Positions 26,901 to 41,900 of a stretch of DNA of 64,000 nucleotides are shown in pieces. How positions within the stretch are numbered: position 1 is the first letter of the stretch; every line of letters starts with the position of its first letter. Below the pieces are notes generated by a model. It saw only the letters and a list, made by a program, of their open reading frames with translations. It was not told where the DNA came from and made no database searches. Both the position numbers and the translations under genes were made by a program. Source of the stretch: Dasyornis broadbenti (lineage: Eukaryota; Chordata; Aves; Passeriformes; Dasyornithidae); contig VZRN01004407.1 of NCBI GenBank assembly GCA_013397935.1, positions 2,829,212-2,893,211 on the forward strand. Direction: 5' to 3'.

Positions 26901-29900
26901 AAGATCTTGCTGTATCTTCTAGAACATGAAAATTTGCTTAATCAGTAAAGCACACAGTAATATCTCACTAAAGCCTGACAGGGCTAGAAATTGTACAGTG
27001 GCATAATAAAAACAGAGAAAAGAAACTCATTTATGCTCTGATCCTGGCTCAGCAAACTAAAATACATCTGTTCTGGTACAATAGTCACTGATACTGTGTT
27101 TTGTGTGAGAATTGAAAAGTGTGGCATGTTTTTAGAAGGTTAGTGGCCAGTATTCATCATTCTTTCTCCAGTCAGACAAAATGTTTGCATTCATTCAGTC
27201 TTGGTCTTGCAAGCAAGAAAGGAAAAAAAATGGGAAATTCCAGTGTGTGGGCATCTTTTGCAAGTACTTCGTGTGTTACATTACTCACCTTGTTACTTCT
27301 CATCTAAATTCTCAAATTTTACTGAATTTGAAAATGAGAGAGCAAAACCTCCCAGTACACAGCTTAGATCTAAATCAAGGAAGATGAGAAAGCTAATAGT
27401 GAAAGGAGAGGAGGGGAGAGGAAACACCCTCCTGGGATTTATTTATGTTCTCATAACTCCAGCCATTTTTAGGCTCTTGCTTCTCCTAAATATTTCTGAG
27501 GGCAACACAGATGTGAACATGTAAGGCTGAGCTTTTAAAAACAAAACAAAAGAAACCAAAGAAAGCCCACAGTGAGATTTTTGTTTACTTTGGATTTCTG
27601 CAAAAAGGTAAAGGAGAAGAATTTGTTAAAGCAGTCTCTTAGTAGAACCTTCCTGGCTTTGTACAACTCATCCCAAGGCAGCACTGCCAGGTGACACTCC
27701 AGGGGGAGCACATGGACCAGAGGCAAGAACAGTGCATGGAATAGCGCTACCAATAAATAGCTTTGGCTGGGATGACCTTCCTGCAGAAACACAATCTCAA
27801 AGAGCCCACTACTGGCTGATGGGGACTTGGGAGGTACAGTTCTGAACACACAGAAACTGAGGAAAGTTTGTGGAGTTGGGGGTAATTCTTTCTGGAATCA
27901 AAGGCCCTTTTAAAAAAGAATTTAAAGAAATACATAAAAACAGACATTATTTGCAATTCAAAATCAGCAGTCGCTGAACACTTTAACCACTGAAGGCATT
28001 ACAATCAGAACTGAGTGCCAGCCCTCTGACTTGCTGTGCAAGCTGCATTTGGAACTCTCCCCACTCACTCAGTGCGTGGAAATGTTACCCGTTCCCAGTT
28101 TCTGCAAGTGGAAGACAAGGGTGAAAAATCACAAGTGTTAAAACTACTGTCAGTCTCAGGGATTGTTTTTGAAAAAAAAAAAAACACGTCTCCTCAGATT
28201 TTTACTAACTTGGAGTATCTTCCTTCTTTCAAGTCTATAAGCACATTTAACCACCAAGACTTTCTTTTAAAAACAGTGTCAGAGGAAATACTTGTACTTG
28301 CAAATCTACAGGTGTTTAATCTCAACAAGAAAGACAAGTCAAGCACAAAACTTCAACTGTGCAGTCTTTTAAAACAGCTACATATTCTACTCTCTCTGAA
28401 ATAAGCATTACTGACTAAAGTGTGGAATACTTTACAGGACCTGCAAATCCACAATCACTATTTAAAAAATTAAATACTAATATATAGACATATATTTATT
28501 TAAGCACCAAGTTCTGCCTCTGCACTACACATTTTAATACACTGATGTTTCTTCATGAGTAAGATGCTTCTTTTTGTTTTCAAATAATTTTGACATAAGA
28601 AAAATACTATATGCTAAAGCCAAATCTATATGTTTTCACTCACAATGTTTTAGTATTGATAGGTGAACTAGTTTCGACCCTTCTGAATTGTGAATACATG
28701 GATGCTTAGGCACACAAACATTTAAGTTTGCAATGCAGACTGGATCCTTTTGTAACCTGCCCCTCTTCTAAAAATATGACCACATTTAAGGATGCACAGA
28801 AGAAACAGTAAATAATGAACATTCACTAAAAAATGCTGCTGTGAGCTAAGAAAAAAATAACATTATCCCAGCCAAAAGCAAGACATTACCCCACCATTTG
28901 CATGCTCTGTCATGAATATACCACTTGTAGGGGAAAATGGGATTTAATTCAGCTCACATTAATTTCTTAATGTCTATGCTGTGACTATGATATTATACTG
29001 AATAAATTTTATAATAAATCAGCATAAATTCTGGCACAACAGTTACGACCTGATTAGATTTCGCCTTGTATATTGTGCAGTCATTTGTTCTGGGGCAGTT
29101 TTTGACCCATTGTACCCATTTTTCCATCATGTAATTAAGTACGGAAAATACAGAGAAACTAAAAAAAATCAGGCCCATGTCCACACAGACTGGACTGAGA
29201 CAATCAGCAATCAGTCAAAAAGCTTTCTAATAATAATAGCAATAAATTAGTTAGAATTGTAACATGCTCTGATTTTCTATCAAAATTAATAAGACAGCAA
29301 CTTTAAGTCCTAGTGCAGTTCCCCGAACCACTACTGGCATAGCAGTAAATGGCGAGGAAAGGTAGTAACTGGATTTACTAAATGCACAAAAAGAATTAAT
29401 TGCCTAGGTGAAAGCAAGCTACTGGCAAATTTCATCAAACCAAGTGAAAAGCAGCAAATACACAAGAATATTCTGAAATCATGGTGGCTGCATGACACAG
29501 ACTATAAAAAGGCAAACAAAAGCAAAGCAGATGTATCTACAACACCACATGTTATGGGTATTCCTGCCTTTATCAGAAACTCTCTAAAAACCATAAAAAA
29601 CACCACCAAAACAAAACAAAAAACCCACCCACACAAAAAACGAAAAACCAACAACCAAAAACTGGAGGGGAAAACAGTGCATTCAATCATGAGATAAATT
29701 TTATAAAGCCTGCAATTCTTAATGGTTAAAACTCAGAGAAAACCAATAGTGCCACTTTCTCAAGCTTGCCTCTAGAAAAGTAGAATTTTATTTTTTTAAA
29801 AAAAAAAACAATTCCCAGGCATTGTTTCATTCTTCACATTGCCATAAATCTTCTCCATATGTTTTGTATAAAAGCAATATAATGCCTTTATTATAAAAAA

Positions 29901-32900
29901 AAAAAGTATGCTTAAGAATATTTTCAATATATATTTCAGTTTTCCCCAGTTTTTTTGAATTAAGATAAATCCCCAATCTTCAAATTTGGATTTAGAAACT
30001 GAACTTATTAGAGGTTTGACATGTTTTACTTGGATGTAACAACACAATCAAAGTATAGACTCCAGTTTCAGGCAAACAGGAAATATATCCTAGTCCTATT
30101 CAGAAAAAAATCTTAAAAAAATAAATGAGATGTACTGAATGAAAGCACATTTTAGAACATCTGAAGAACAATTATCATCTAAATGTTTTTTAAAAGGAAG
30201 ACAACTGCATTGGCTTTAGACTAGCAGATGGATTCAAACAATTTTCTGTATGATGCATCTCTGAATGAATACTTAAATTACTTTCCATAAAGGCAATTAA
30301 TCTGCAGTTCTACCTAAAACAAACAAGCTTCACAATTACTTCAATGGAAGAGTGAAGTAAAATGTTGATGTGAGTAATGACTCTTAGATATTCAAAATCT
30401 GCTTGTGTGTAAACTGAAACCCAAAGCTCTCCACAGACATCCGTGCTTAGCAAGGTTTATTCAAATGTCAAATTGCTGTGAACAAATGTCTTGAATAGTG
30501 TAACAAAAAAATACATGACTGGGTAAGAAAGGTTTTGTAATTCTGGTTACCAACAGAGAGGTGATACCTAGGCTGATCAAGTTTTGAGTATTATCAATGT
30601 TCAGAGCCTTCTTGCTAGGTCAAAAGGCTTGATTTATGCTAATATTGATTTGTTGTTCAGTAGACTGCGAATGTATTATGAATAAAACTTCATTAATTTA
30701 GTGGTCTCACTGTAAAAGCATTTGCCCCATGAACAGACACTGAAATGTCTAGAGCATAATTGAGTTACACAGTAGTAAATAAAATACTACATTACAGCCT
30801 CTGACAAGGTACTAATTTGCTGGAGCTGCTAATGTTTTCCACTGGCCTTTACATATTGATATTGATTTGTATTGATGTATCCATGCTTTTTATCTGAGTC
30901 GATGGAAGTTAGGTTTTGATTCTTCATTGCATCCAACAGGATTCTTTAGACCTCTAGTCTGACCGCCAGCACCAAGAGCTGATTTTTAGATCCTGGGGTC
31001 CTTTCTCCATACCTTCTGTTTCTGTGTGCCTTATGACACAGCTGAGGGTTGCTGCATGCTCCCAGATGAAGCTCTTAATTTCAGGAAGAACCTAGACTAC
31101 GGCCATCGATTTGGCCCACAGTTTATAGCCACTTTAACGTACTGTTATGAATATACTGAGTAGACAGCAGCTGATAAAGGCAATCACATTGCTGGCTCTG
31201 CAATCACCACAGCAATTTGTGACTGTAAGGCAAGGAAACTTTCCAGGAGGCTTTAATGATAGCATTCTTGACTGTGAATTAGACAGAAGAAAAGCAGCGC
31301 AATGTATTGTCAGTTTGCTTTTAAATAATAAAAAAGCCCTCCGTTTAAGAAAGATAATACAGCCCACAATCAAAAGCGACTGATCAACCCCTTTCCTTTC
31401 TATAATTAAACTAATAGATACAAAAAGTACAAAAGCCCGGCGTATATAACCACATAGACATGCTCACCATGGTCTTTAAAAGCACATATATTTTACAGCT
31501 TACCTAGAACACAATGGGTGTTGCAGAAGCTGTCAAGATACATCTTCCATAAACCTAAATGACAACTGTACAAGTAAATCACAGTGTCAGCACAGCTCGC
31601 TCAAAAGGAGGAGAAAAACAAAAGTCACAGCTAACACGGAGCCCCGGAAAATTGAAATTTTACAGCTGAATGTTTCAACAGATAACCGGGCAGAAAATAT
31701 ACTGTGTTCTTCGCTTTTCACGCTTTGCTCTCAGGTGAAGGGAAATGGTTTTTTGCTTAAATATATTCCCTTTGTGTAAAGTTTAAGAATGCATATATTT
31801 TTTAGGTACATTAGCAGTCTGAAATATGAAATCTATTTTTATCTGTAAGAGTCTTCCAGATGACATCACTGAGCTCATAAGAAATCTTTCTACATGTTTT
31901 TTTAATGAAGTAATTATTAGAACTTTTATTGCTAAAAGGGATACAAATTTAAATCATGGTATATCTGGAGTATTTTCCCATACTCAAAACAGCAGTTCCA
32001 GATAGATTTCAACAAAGCATTTTCTGTAACTACTTAAGAAACTGTACTTCTTTATGTATCTCAAAGAAAAGTAAACCTAGGGATAATATTGATAACTAAT
32101 TTTTCTTCTCACACACTTGGCTAGATTTGGGAGCTTCAAGGTAACTTTGTTAATTACAGTGCCTTCTAGCTGCTTGCAGCATTCTTGCGTATTGATTTTG
32201 TGTCCTGCTCCTCAGGGGAAAAAGTTACCTTTAATCACTCAATAAAGTGAACCAGACACTGAAGCACTGTTGAAAGTCAAATGAGAACAACATTGGGATT
32301 GTAAAAATTTCACACCTAACGAGTGGCAGTATAATAACCATGCGCAGCTCTGACAATGATCCAGTTCTGGACATCCTCTGGAGTCTGACACAGTTCTCAG
32401 TTAAGCCACTAAAAACCAGCCACCAAATTGGCTCATTTCCTACCAGCAGTGGAACTCGGGTAAGTGAGCTAGCAGCTAGGCTCAAACTCACAGCAGGATC
32501 ATCTAAATGAGGTGTTTAAAGCTACTGCTTAGGAACAGAAGTTACTTCAATGGAGGAGCCAACTTCATCTCTAGTTCTAAAAAAGTTCCAAACAGAAACG
32601 GACACAAATTTTTACTTAATTTTTGAATAAAACGTCTGGAATTAAGAGTCTTTCATTTATGCTAAATTTCATGAATGAAATATGACAAAAGGAACCAAAC
32701 ACAGACAGCTACCGTGCAGAGTAATTTGTTCCTACCACCATCTTAGTTCTCAAAGCTTCTGTCCCCACCTTGTAAAAAAAAAAAACATGGTTAAGAGAGA
32801 AAATAGAGAGGGAGTTCTCTCTCATGACTAACGAACTACTACTTTCTTGTAGTTAGGACTGATTATCTACAAATGTTTGCAGCACACATCAAGTAGAAAA

Positions 32901-35900
32901 GATTCCTTTTATCATGAATGAACATATAATAGCCACATGCACTCATGAAAGATCCGTACTGTGTTTAACTGTGAGAAGCAGTGGTAACAGCAGTGGCAGA
33001 ATGTTCCATGGAATTACACATAATTTAGACCCCAGTACTCTCCATCGTGGATTAAGACCTCCTGTGTATTATATTATGGATGTTTATCTTGGATAGAGAG
33101 GCAGGGTTTGAAGCAGTCAGAGCCAATGCTAATCAGTGTGCCAACCTGCATAGCTCTTTTGGAGTTTCACCTCTTCAAAAGAGTCATGAGTTCGTGATTT
33201 GACAATCCCGTTCACTGCAAGACCAGGAGGGGAAGGAAGGACTGACCTTTCTGAAACTGAAGAGGGGAAGAAGCTGTCATTCCCTTAATGTTTTCAAGGG
33301 AAAGACAAATTTCTGTTCCCCACACTCCACCTCACTCTGCCTCCATGCCAGCAGCGCATGGTGAAGTGACACACACAGGTGAGCTGCCTGCAGTCACAGA
33401 AATCTCTTCCCTTTGCTTTTGTACCATCTCCTACTGTTTACTTCCTGTGGGAAAAGCAGTTTAAGTGTCAGGATCTGCTCCTAACGGGGTGAACTGGAAT
33501 TAAGCTAAACTAGCAGTATAATTTCACACAGCCCCATGCTTCCCCAGCTGCATGACTGCACACAATACCTGCTGGTACCCTGTTTGAGAGAGTTGTCTTT
33601 GCAGGAAAATAGTATTACTTCAGAGGAGCTGTCAAACTAATAACTTGTAATCTTTTCCCTTGAGGCTGGATCAATAGGACTGCAGGTTCAACACTTAGCA
33701 GAGCAAGAAGAAGGACCAATAAGGCGTCCAGCTGCTGGGAAACCAGGGAAACTTACTGACCTTGGGTCTGCAAGTGTTTGCTGGGCTTTAAATAGATGAA
33801 ATAATACATATAACTTAGGCTATTGTAAGGTGAAGAAAATATATACAGAAGCCTGTGAAATGGAAAGCACATTCTTGTAAGTGTGCAGGCAAAGGAATAA
33901 GAGCTGGAGGAATGGCTGATAAACTCTTAGATAGAGAGAACAATAAGCAGGATCGGAGCAATTAACCTACGACTAACAAGGTTCTTCACAGGATACCTGC
34001 GGTATGCTAGAGGGGGGTGACCAGGAGACAAACAGATACAGCATTTAAAGGTGCACAGGATGAGCTGGATGTATTGTGCTGGTAGTGCCTGACACCCTTT
34101 GTGCATGGATAAACTCCAACTAACACACACACAATGCCCCTGGAAGGAGACAGCATGATGCGGCAGGTAAGGACCAGAACATAATACATGTAAAAGGGTA
34201 CCTGTATGCTCAGATCAGGCTGCTGGACAGATAAACAAGGCCTTCTTCATTATAATTTCTTCCAGTCTTACTATAAACAACCTTTGTCCCTTTTACACTT
34301 TTACATTTGGTTAAAAGTGTCACTTTTATGCCTTTACATATAAGAGCAAGAGCTATTTGGAAGAAATCATAGCATGTGATTTTTATAAATGATTCTTCAT
34401 TTCCAAGCACTAACAGCAGAGCTTCCTGTTCAGACACACTTCTCCTTTTTTGTTTTATTTAATGTGATAAAGTCTGAAGGAGCTCCAGCAATAGAGAAAT
34501 GTACTCACATGCAGACAAGTTCAAAAAGGAAACAGAATTGTAATGAAAAATTCCAGGTAAATACAGTAAGCTACCATGATGGCTTACTAAAAAAAAAAAA
34601 ATCATAATTGCTGACAAAGGCATTCTCTAGTAGTAGCTGACAGAGAAGAAAATCTTTCAAGTGTTTTAAATAAAGGGGGCAAGAAGTCTTCCAAATATAA
34701 AGCAATTTGATTTTCAATATTTTTTCAGTAAATTCACCTGGGAGAAAAGTTGCGGAATATTCTTCACAAATGCAAAGAACTGCCTGACACAAACTTGAAA
34801 AGACTTTTTCATTTAATTATTATTTTTAGCTAACCCTGCACTGTATGGGCTCTGTACCTGACCTGTGTGTATCCATGAAAACGTTAACACATCACGCCAG
34901 CTTCCCCTTTGTGTTCATGATTATCTCTCATTTTTAACGTCTACACTACCTGCTAAGAAAAATTGCTGCCTTCTATCTTTAGAACGTGCCAAATCTTTAG
35001 AATATAGCTTCCAGTTAAAAAGCAGTCAAGAAGGACAATGTATTGTAAAAGAATAAGAAAGCTCATTTCACATTAGCAATTAGCCTACTTACATTAATTA
35101 TTCAATTGCCTCATTCTACGATTTCCCTGCAGTTCTTTTGTGCTTCCTTTCTCCTTGCAGGGCGTTACAGCTCACATTACCTCACTTTGATACTTCGCTC
35201 CCTTTCAAGGGGAGCCATGAGTCTAAAACATTTATTTTGCTTGCTAATAACCTGTCTGTGTAGACACTTTGGAACTCTAATGGCGTAAGAAAAAACAATT
35301 CCAAAACCTTCAAAAGAACTGACAGACTGAAACAATCATTATGAGCTAAGTGGAAAGAATTAGTGTGTGAAGGATCATCATATTTCTCAGAAAACAGCAA
35401 AACACCTCTCATTTCTTAAAAAAGATCCTGAGAGCTGAATTGAAGCTGAGGAAGCATTTGGTTTTTGTCATGTTATGGGTCTGACTTAAGACAAAAATAG
35501 TCAAGTACCAGAATCCACCACAGGACCTCAACACTTAACTCCAAATACTGCGTGATCTTTGAAAAATACTATCAGAACATACAGTAAATGTTTGATAAGA
35601 ATATGTTCAGGAAATACAGAAAATAATGTTCCATCTCACAGCAAGTAAACATAATCATGACTCTAATAACAGCTCTCATACTTATATCCACCCACACAGA
35701 GAATATATGTAAAACTGCAAGGACAAACTGCTTCATATATACTGCCCCAATAAAACCTCTATGATTTATAATTATTTTAAAGTAAAATTACAATATTGTT
35801 ACTATTTAAAGGCAATGGTAAAAACCACAAGTGAGCCTACCCTCAGTCCTTCAAATGCAAGACAGATTTTCCAGCCTCTGGTATAATACATCAGAGGGCT

Positions 35901-38900
35901 CCCATTCATCCTGCATCACCATTGTGATAGGAATATCATCATTCTGTGCCTGAATTCAGCACTGATGGAAAGCACAGGACTAAGCAGCCTTGGAAGCTCC
36001 TGTGCTCTGTGTAACCACAGGATGGGGAGAAGAGAGGTGACAGCAGAGCATGCCTTCCCGCTCAGGTCTAACTGTACCTCCCAACCCATTTTCTAATGTA
36101 GGGTTATGTGATGAGAATGTAATTTGCTGTCCAAACTTATTCCATATCTTTTCTTCCTGCCAAGATTCCCAGCAAAGGTAACAGCCATTCCTTTTGAGAA
36201 AACCACACAGCTTGGGGATGGTGATTGATACTAATTGACTGTGGCATTATTATTGTTTTACACAAAATCAACCAGGTGGCAATAACTGGCAGCCCATGTT
36301 GACCTGGGTGTATCCCTGCAGCAGTCACAAGCCACGAAGTCTATAGATATCTGAACTGCAGATCACAACTGTGTCAGTCCTCTCTGAGCCACTGCCATTT
36401 CTGTGTCCCTTAAAAAATATTACAATACAAGGTATATATTTCCCACAGTTCAGCTATATGAATATCCCCAGTGCCCTCACTGCTGTTCAAGAACTCATAA
36501 TTAATAGACTTCCACAAATATTAAGCCTTGACTCCTTTACTGAGAACATCTGATTTGCAGCACCATTGTCACTATTTTGGTGTGCTAGACTTTCCTCTTG
36601 TATACAAGTTTCTTCCTGAAAACAGCATTAACCATCTGATGTTAAACCTTGATCTGTAAACATGTGCAACACGTTTCTGTTAAACTGAAAATTTTCTTCC
36701 CTGTCTCCCCTGATCTCAGAGATTACACAGCTTCTGCTTTTCTCAGCATCCTTTCAATCCATCCTTGGATCTGCTCTGATCAGCTCCTCCATAGCTCCCC
36801 TTTCCCTTCACTGCACCACCTCTCTGATTTCCTCTGTTAAAATGGTTCTCCACAAAAGGATCCACGCTACTGCAATTACATTTTAAAGGTACAACCTTTA
36901 GGGCAACTACCTCATGTTTCCAGATCTGTGATATCAGCCTCTGAACTTTCCTTTGAACCTGAATGCCAGCGGAGATCCGATAGTGCGACAGCAAATGCTT
37001 GGCAAACGTGCACACAGCCACCCACGGACAGGCAATGAATAAATTCCGTACTCACTACACACCTGAGAGATCCCTGTTATATTGTGTATAAACAACACCA
37101 ACAATCATAAAGCATTGCTCTCAGCTAAAGCTGTGGAAATATTTCAAAATCAATGCCCTCTGAAAAGACCAACACTCCTGCATTAGAATGGAAAATAACC
37201 AAATGCAGAACAAAGTTTGTGAGGGTGAAAAGTCTAACATCTGAAGTTAAAAATAGCAAAACCATCAAAAGCAACAGCTGACAAATTAGTTGGGATGGAT
37301 AACTCCCTTTATTGGCATGGATCCCTGAGATGTTTGAAAAGTAAAAATCCAGTTCAAAGCTGAACTTGGCCTAAACAACGAATGTGTCTCCCTTTCCAGC
37401 CTGTTTGAGAGACAGCTCTCCCATCCTAAACACCAGTTTAGTTCCCTGCCTTCCCAGCAACTGGGATCTTGGCACAGAATGTTCTTAATTCAGATTAGGA
37501 AAAACCTTTCATACAACTTGATATCACATTAGGATGCCCTTGTAAGTTTGATTCATATGCTTATATTCATCAGTTAGCAGGTAGGAAATCAGAATACAAT
37601 TATTAACTTTCTGGTTATCACACTATACAGAATCTACCTTTAATTAAATTTAGACCAATTTCTTAGTTTTCATAGTCAAAAAATTGAATAATATTTCTTT
37701 TCACTCAAACCTAAGGAAACTATCAAATAATACAAAAGAAATAGATAACGATTACCTTAAATCCCAAGACACCTTAATTGCTTGCTGTGAGTCTTCTTTG
37801 TTTTAACAGTTTGAGAATTGAGCATAATTGCACTGTGGCCATAAAATGGGCATAAACTACCCTAAAAAATGGCTCATTGCTTTCCAACCCAAATGAAGAT
37901 CATACAATTTTATGATTTATGACAGGATTATAGATAGGTTGAATTTATTTTTTACAAATTGAAAATAGATATTACAATTTTTGTTTGCTTTGCAAATTTA
38001 AATCATTCTAAATTTGAAGGGTGAATGAACTGCTTTTTAGTAGAGTTCTATTATTCAAACACAGCAAAAATAATTTAATTTACATCCATAATTCAGCTGC
38101 ACATTACAGTTTCTATCCTTAACATGTCAATTTTTTAATCAAGAAAACCATAAAAACTATTTAAAATGAGATAAAAACATCTGCCGGAATTTAGGTAATA
38201 ATTTCAAGAGACAAATAGAGATGTTGAAGTTGAAGCTGATATTCATTTAAGAAGTAACTTTTTGTGAATAAAGAAAGAAATGCTCTGATTTGAAAGACTT
38301 TTTGTTACTATAGATTTTATTGCCCTGCTTCAAATGAAATATTTTGTAGTGATTCTTCAAATGAAGACAAAAGGAAAACTTCAGGTACATTAAGCATGCC
38401 ATATGTTACCCTGTTTCATGTACCATGAAAATGCCCCAGACAATGTGTATTTTTAAACAGAATCCAGATTGATTTGATGACTTAAAGTGGGAAATAAGCC
38501 AAATATGTGAGGATAATGACATTAGCATTATTATTTGTAGTTTGCTACTTTAGCTGAACACATCTGTCTCAAGGCTTCATCTCTGTATAAGTGGAATATA
38601 TTGTATGTCCACAGTACAATTTGAAGAGTGTGAATCAGCTAATGCTTAACTTCAGCTAAAAAGCTGAATAACCTGACAGCCAAAGCAGGAAGGCCAAGGT
38701 CTATTGACTCTGGCAAAACCATATAATTCTGTAATAAACTGATGCCTACTATTTCAGTCCTGCTGCAATCGCTCTCTTATAAGTGCATTGCATTCAAAAA
38801 GCCCTTAACGTGAGGCAGAATATTAAACTCCCACTTTATGGTCCAACTGAGATATAAGAAAATACAGAAGTTGTTCAAGGATGTGAAGGACCTGATTGTA

Positions 38901-41900
38901 CCTGTTGTGGAGATGCTTGAGGTGGCCCCAGTGGCTCGAGCTGTCAGCTGTAATTCTTGACTTTGAAGAAAGGCTTTGATTTATACTGCCAATTTCTTAT
39001 ACAAGTTAAATACATTCTGCTGTATTTTTGTTCATAAACAAAAATCGTAAGAAAAACTAATATGTAATATCCTTGTTCCCTGAATATAATACAAGACAAC
39101 AGGAGGGTCAGGAGTCGGACTCGATGATCCTTGTGGGTCCCTTCCAACTCAGCACATTCTGCGATTCTGTTTGGTTTTCCTGTTTGTGCGCATTACAAAA
39201 TGTAACACACACACTACCAAAGCTACCAAACACTAATTATTGCACCTGTAATAACATCTTTAGATTCCACCACTGAAGAGGAGTTACAAGGCAGCTGAGC
39301 TGTTCACGATTTACAATGGCAACAATTAATCTGACCAGAGCAGCAGAAGCCAAAACAATTAATGCAGCAAATAGGTACCAAGGCAGCGCTCACACAGGCC
39401 CCCGCAAAGAAAGAGCTTTAGGCTGGGAGGGTATCTTAATTATCTTTGTCAGGCTGCTTGAGTGAGAGGAGGATAAACGAGGCACTTCGCTCACTTTCAT
39501 AAAAGTCATTGCTGTCACAGTTTCTCAACTGAACTGTTCTCAACTCATGAACAGCACGATCTGAGAAACTAAAGAACGAGCATGGAAGTCTCAATTCTTG
39601 CAGTGATTAACAGACTAATCCAGAAGCCACCCAAATTAGTAGAAAGACTGCCCAGGCGTTGGCTCAAGCCCAGACACCTCCTTAACTTTAAGAGCAAATT
39701 ATGTTCGTAACTACTCACGGCAATTTATATGGATGTGAACTTCCCACTCGCAGGGTAAACATTTATCGTTGGATCATACAGAAAGATTGTGGTTGGAAGC
39801 ACTTTTGGCAAATGTCCACAAATGAAATTTTAATCAGTTTGTTTCTCAGAATGCAACCACACCAAATGTCTTCTCTAAGAAAACAAACAACACTGTCTGC
39901 ATCATTGCTCATAAGAAATTAATGTATTTAGCATTTACAAGCTATACATGGCTGACTTCAGTGTCTTTGACTAATTAAGCCAATGAAAATAGCAGCTTGT
40001 TGATGTCTTTTAACACATAAGGATTTGTGTATCGCACAAAGAAATCTGAACTACATGAAACACTAAACTTATTCAGAAATCTTCCTTGCCTGGTTCAGTT
40101 TAGAACACCCACACATCTTCATCTTAGGCTTAAAGAATCATGAATCAGATGAGGGTCAGCTTAGTGCTTTGAACAAAGCAATAGACTCAAAAGCAGCAGT
40201 GGAAAAAAAAAAAATTGAGATTTAACTTTAAAGTCTTGCTAGTCCCACAATTGTATCAGCTATTAAGCCAGAACTCTTTTTTTTTGATGTCTAATACTGA
40301 ATATAAAGATCATTGTTGACACCTATGAAAATAAGATGTCTTACCTATGAATTTGATATCAAAGATTCAGCTGCAGAGCAAATGCTATACAAAGCAAAAG
40401 TCTCAGAGATGCTAGCAACTCCAGCAGATAAGACAGCAATTTTTGGATCTGCACATTTCTCATTTCAGGAAAACTGCATAAAATTATAGACTCTCAATTA
40501 TTTTTGAGGGGAAAAAAAAAATCAATAATTTTATTTTTTTTCCAAAGAAAGCAAGAAAAAAAATTGCTACTCCAGTTTATAAAATATAACAGGGATTCAA
40601 AAGATATGAGTTCAAGTCATTCTTGCAAATCAGGTAAATCACAAACTTGCATCTCAGTCACCCACATACCACATCATGGCAGTAATTGCCAATTAATTTT
40701 GGAGTACTTCTCACCCTATCTTGGTCTCAGTACTCTTGCTTGGCTTGCTATTTTGCAGCAAGTATATTTTGGCCAAAATATTCCTGAAAAAAAATCTTCG
40801 ATGATATGAGACCAAAATTAGAAAAAAAGAAAACGGGAAAATCATATGCTAATAATAGGACAGATGCAACAGCCTTATTCTAACAGGCACTCTGTTTCAC
40901 CATGTCAGTAGATTTTGCTTTTTGGGCTGAGAGCTGTCAAGATTCATTTCCTGAGCAGATGCTCACAGCTCTGTTACACACCAAATGAGGGATCAGGGTA
41001 TTACCATGGAACCACTGAGCAATCCTGTTGGTGTTCCTCTCAAAGCCAGCCCGCCGAGGGATCTGCTCCTCCTTGAACCAGCGGATGATGACGTCTCGGG
41101 AGAAGGGCCGAGAAGGGCGCTCCCAGATGTTACTGCACGAAAGACAGAGGATTAGCAGAGTATGAAAATAAGGGGCAAGAGAAATATTAAACTGTTTTTA
41201 CATATTTACAAAACATACAGCTGCAAAATGGGCAGTGTCATTTCTGTTCAGTAGAACTCACTGAATAACTTTTTAAAATTTGTTAAAATTACTTTGTGTT
41301 TTTATGGAAACCACAGTGTTGTGATTTTTATATTTGCAATGGCACCTTAAACATTTTCTTACAGATTTACCACAACGGATGTTTCAGTCAGCTTTCCTTT
41401 CCCACCTCATTTTTATTCCAATGTAAATAGTGACAAACAATTTTTTTTTTTTTTTTGGTTGCTTTTCAGTGGCAAGAAACTTTAAGTCAGAATCAGCTAA
41501 AATACATTGTGTCTCCAAACACAAACCACTAAGCACAAGAGAGAGAATGTCTTGTTTAAACTTTTATGTTCCCTTTGCATTCTTTACTTTGCTACTTATT
41601 TTTGCCTCCATTATTCTTTCTACTGCTTTCTGTGAGTTTTAGCTGGCTGGAGGCAAATCAGGTAAAATATGTGGAAAATCCAACCAACTATCCCAAATAA
41701 GGACTAAGATATCCCATATCAAATGCAAGTAGAAGTATGCAACAGAGTCCTCCTTCCAGCTGAACAATATTAGTGACACTGGTGATTGGTTCTGTTGATA
41801 TCAAGTGATAAAGCCACAGTAAATGCAGATAGTTATTGCTTGTTTACATGAATGTGTGGGCAGCTCGATCAGTGCTCATTGTAAAATTTGAAGACAACCA

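Larger units (their letters stand above)
18468..41004 (-). other. SH2D4B: SH2D4B large intron splitting the SH2 domain
   Basis: This 22,537-bp intron (phase 1, within the Gly codon of WFHG) has donor GTAATA and acceptor TTTCTTGCCAG. It holds an AT-rich palindrome (22436-22507), an A-run with A/C-rich tract (24838-24895), an A/C-rich tract (29589-29661) and a CR1 3' tail (39103-39170). I found no second gene, RNA gene or conserved ORF on either strand. It is the largest stretch that could hold regulatory elements, but none is provable from one sequence. Confidence 0.85.
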
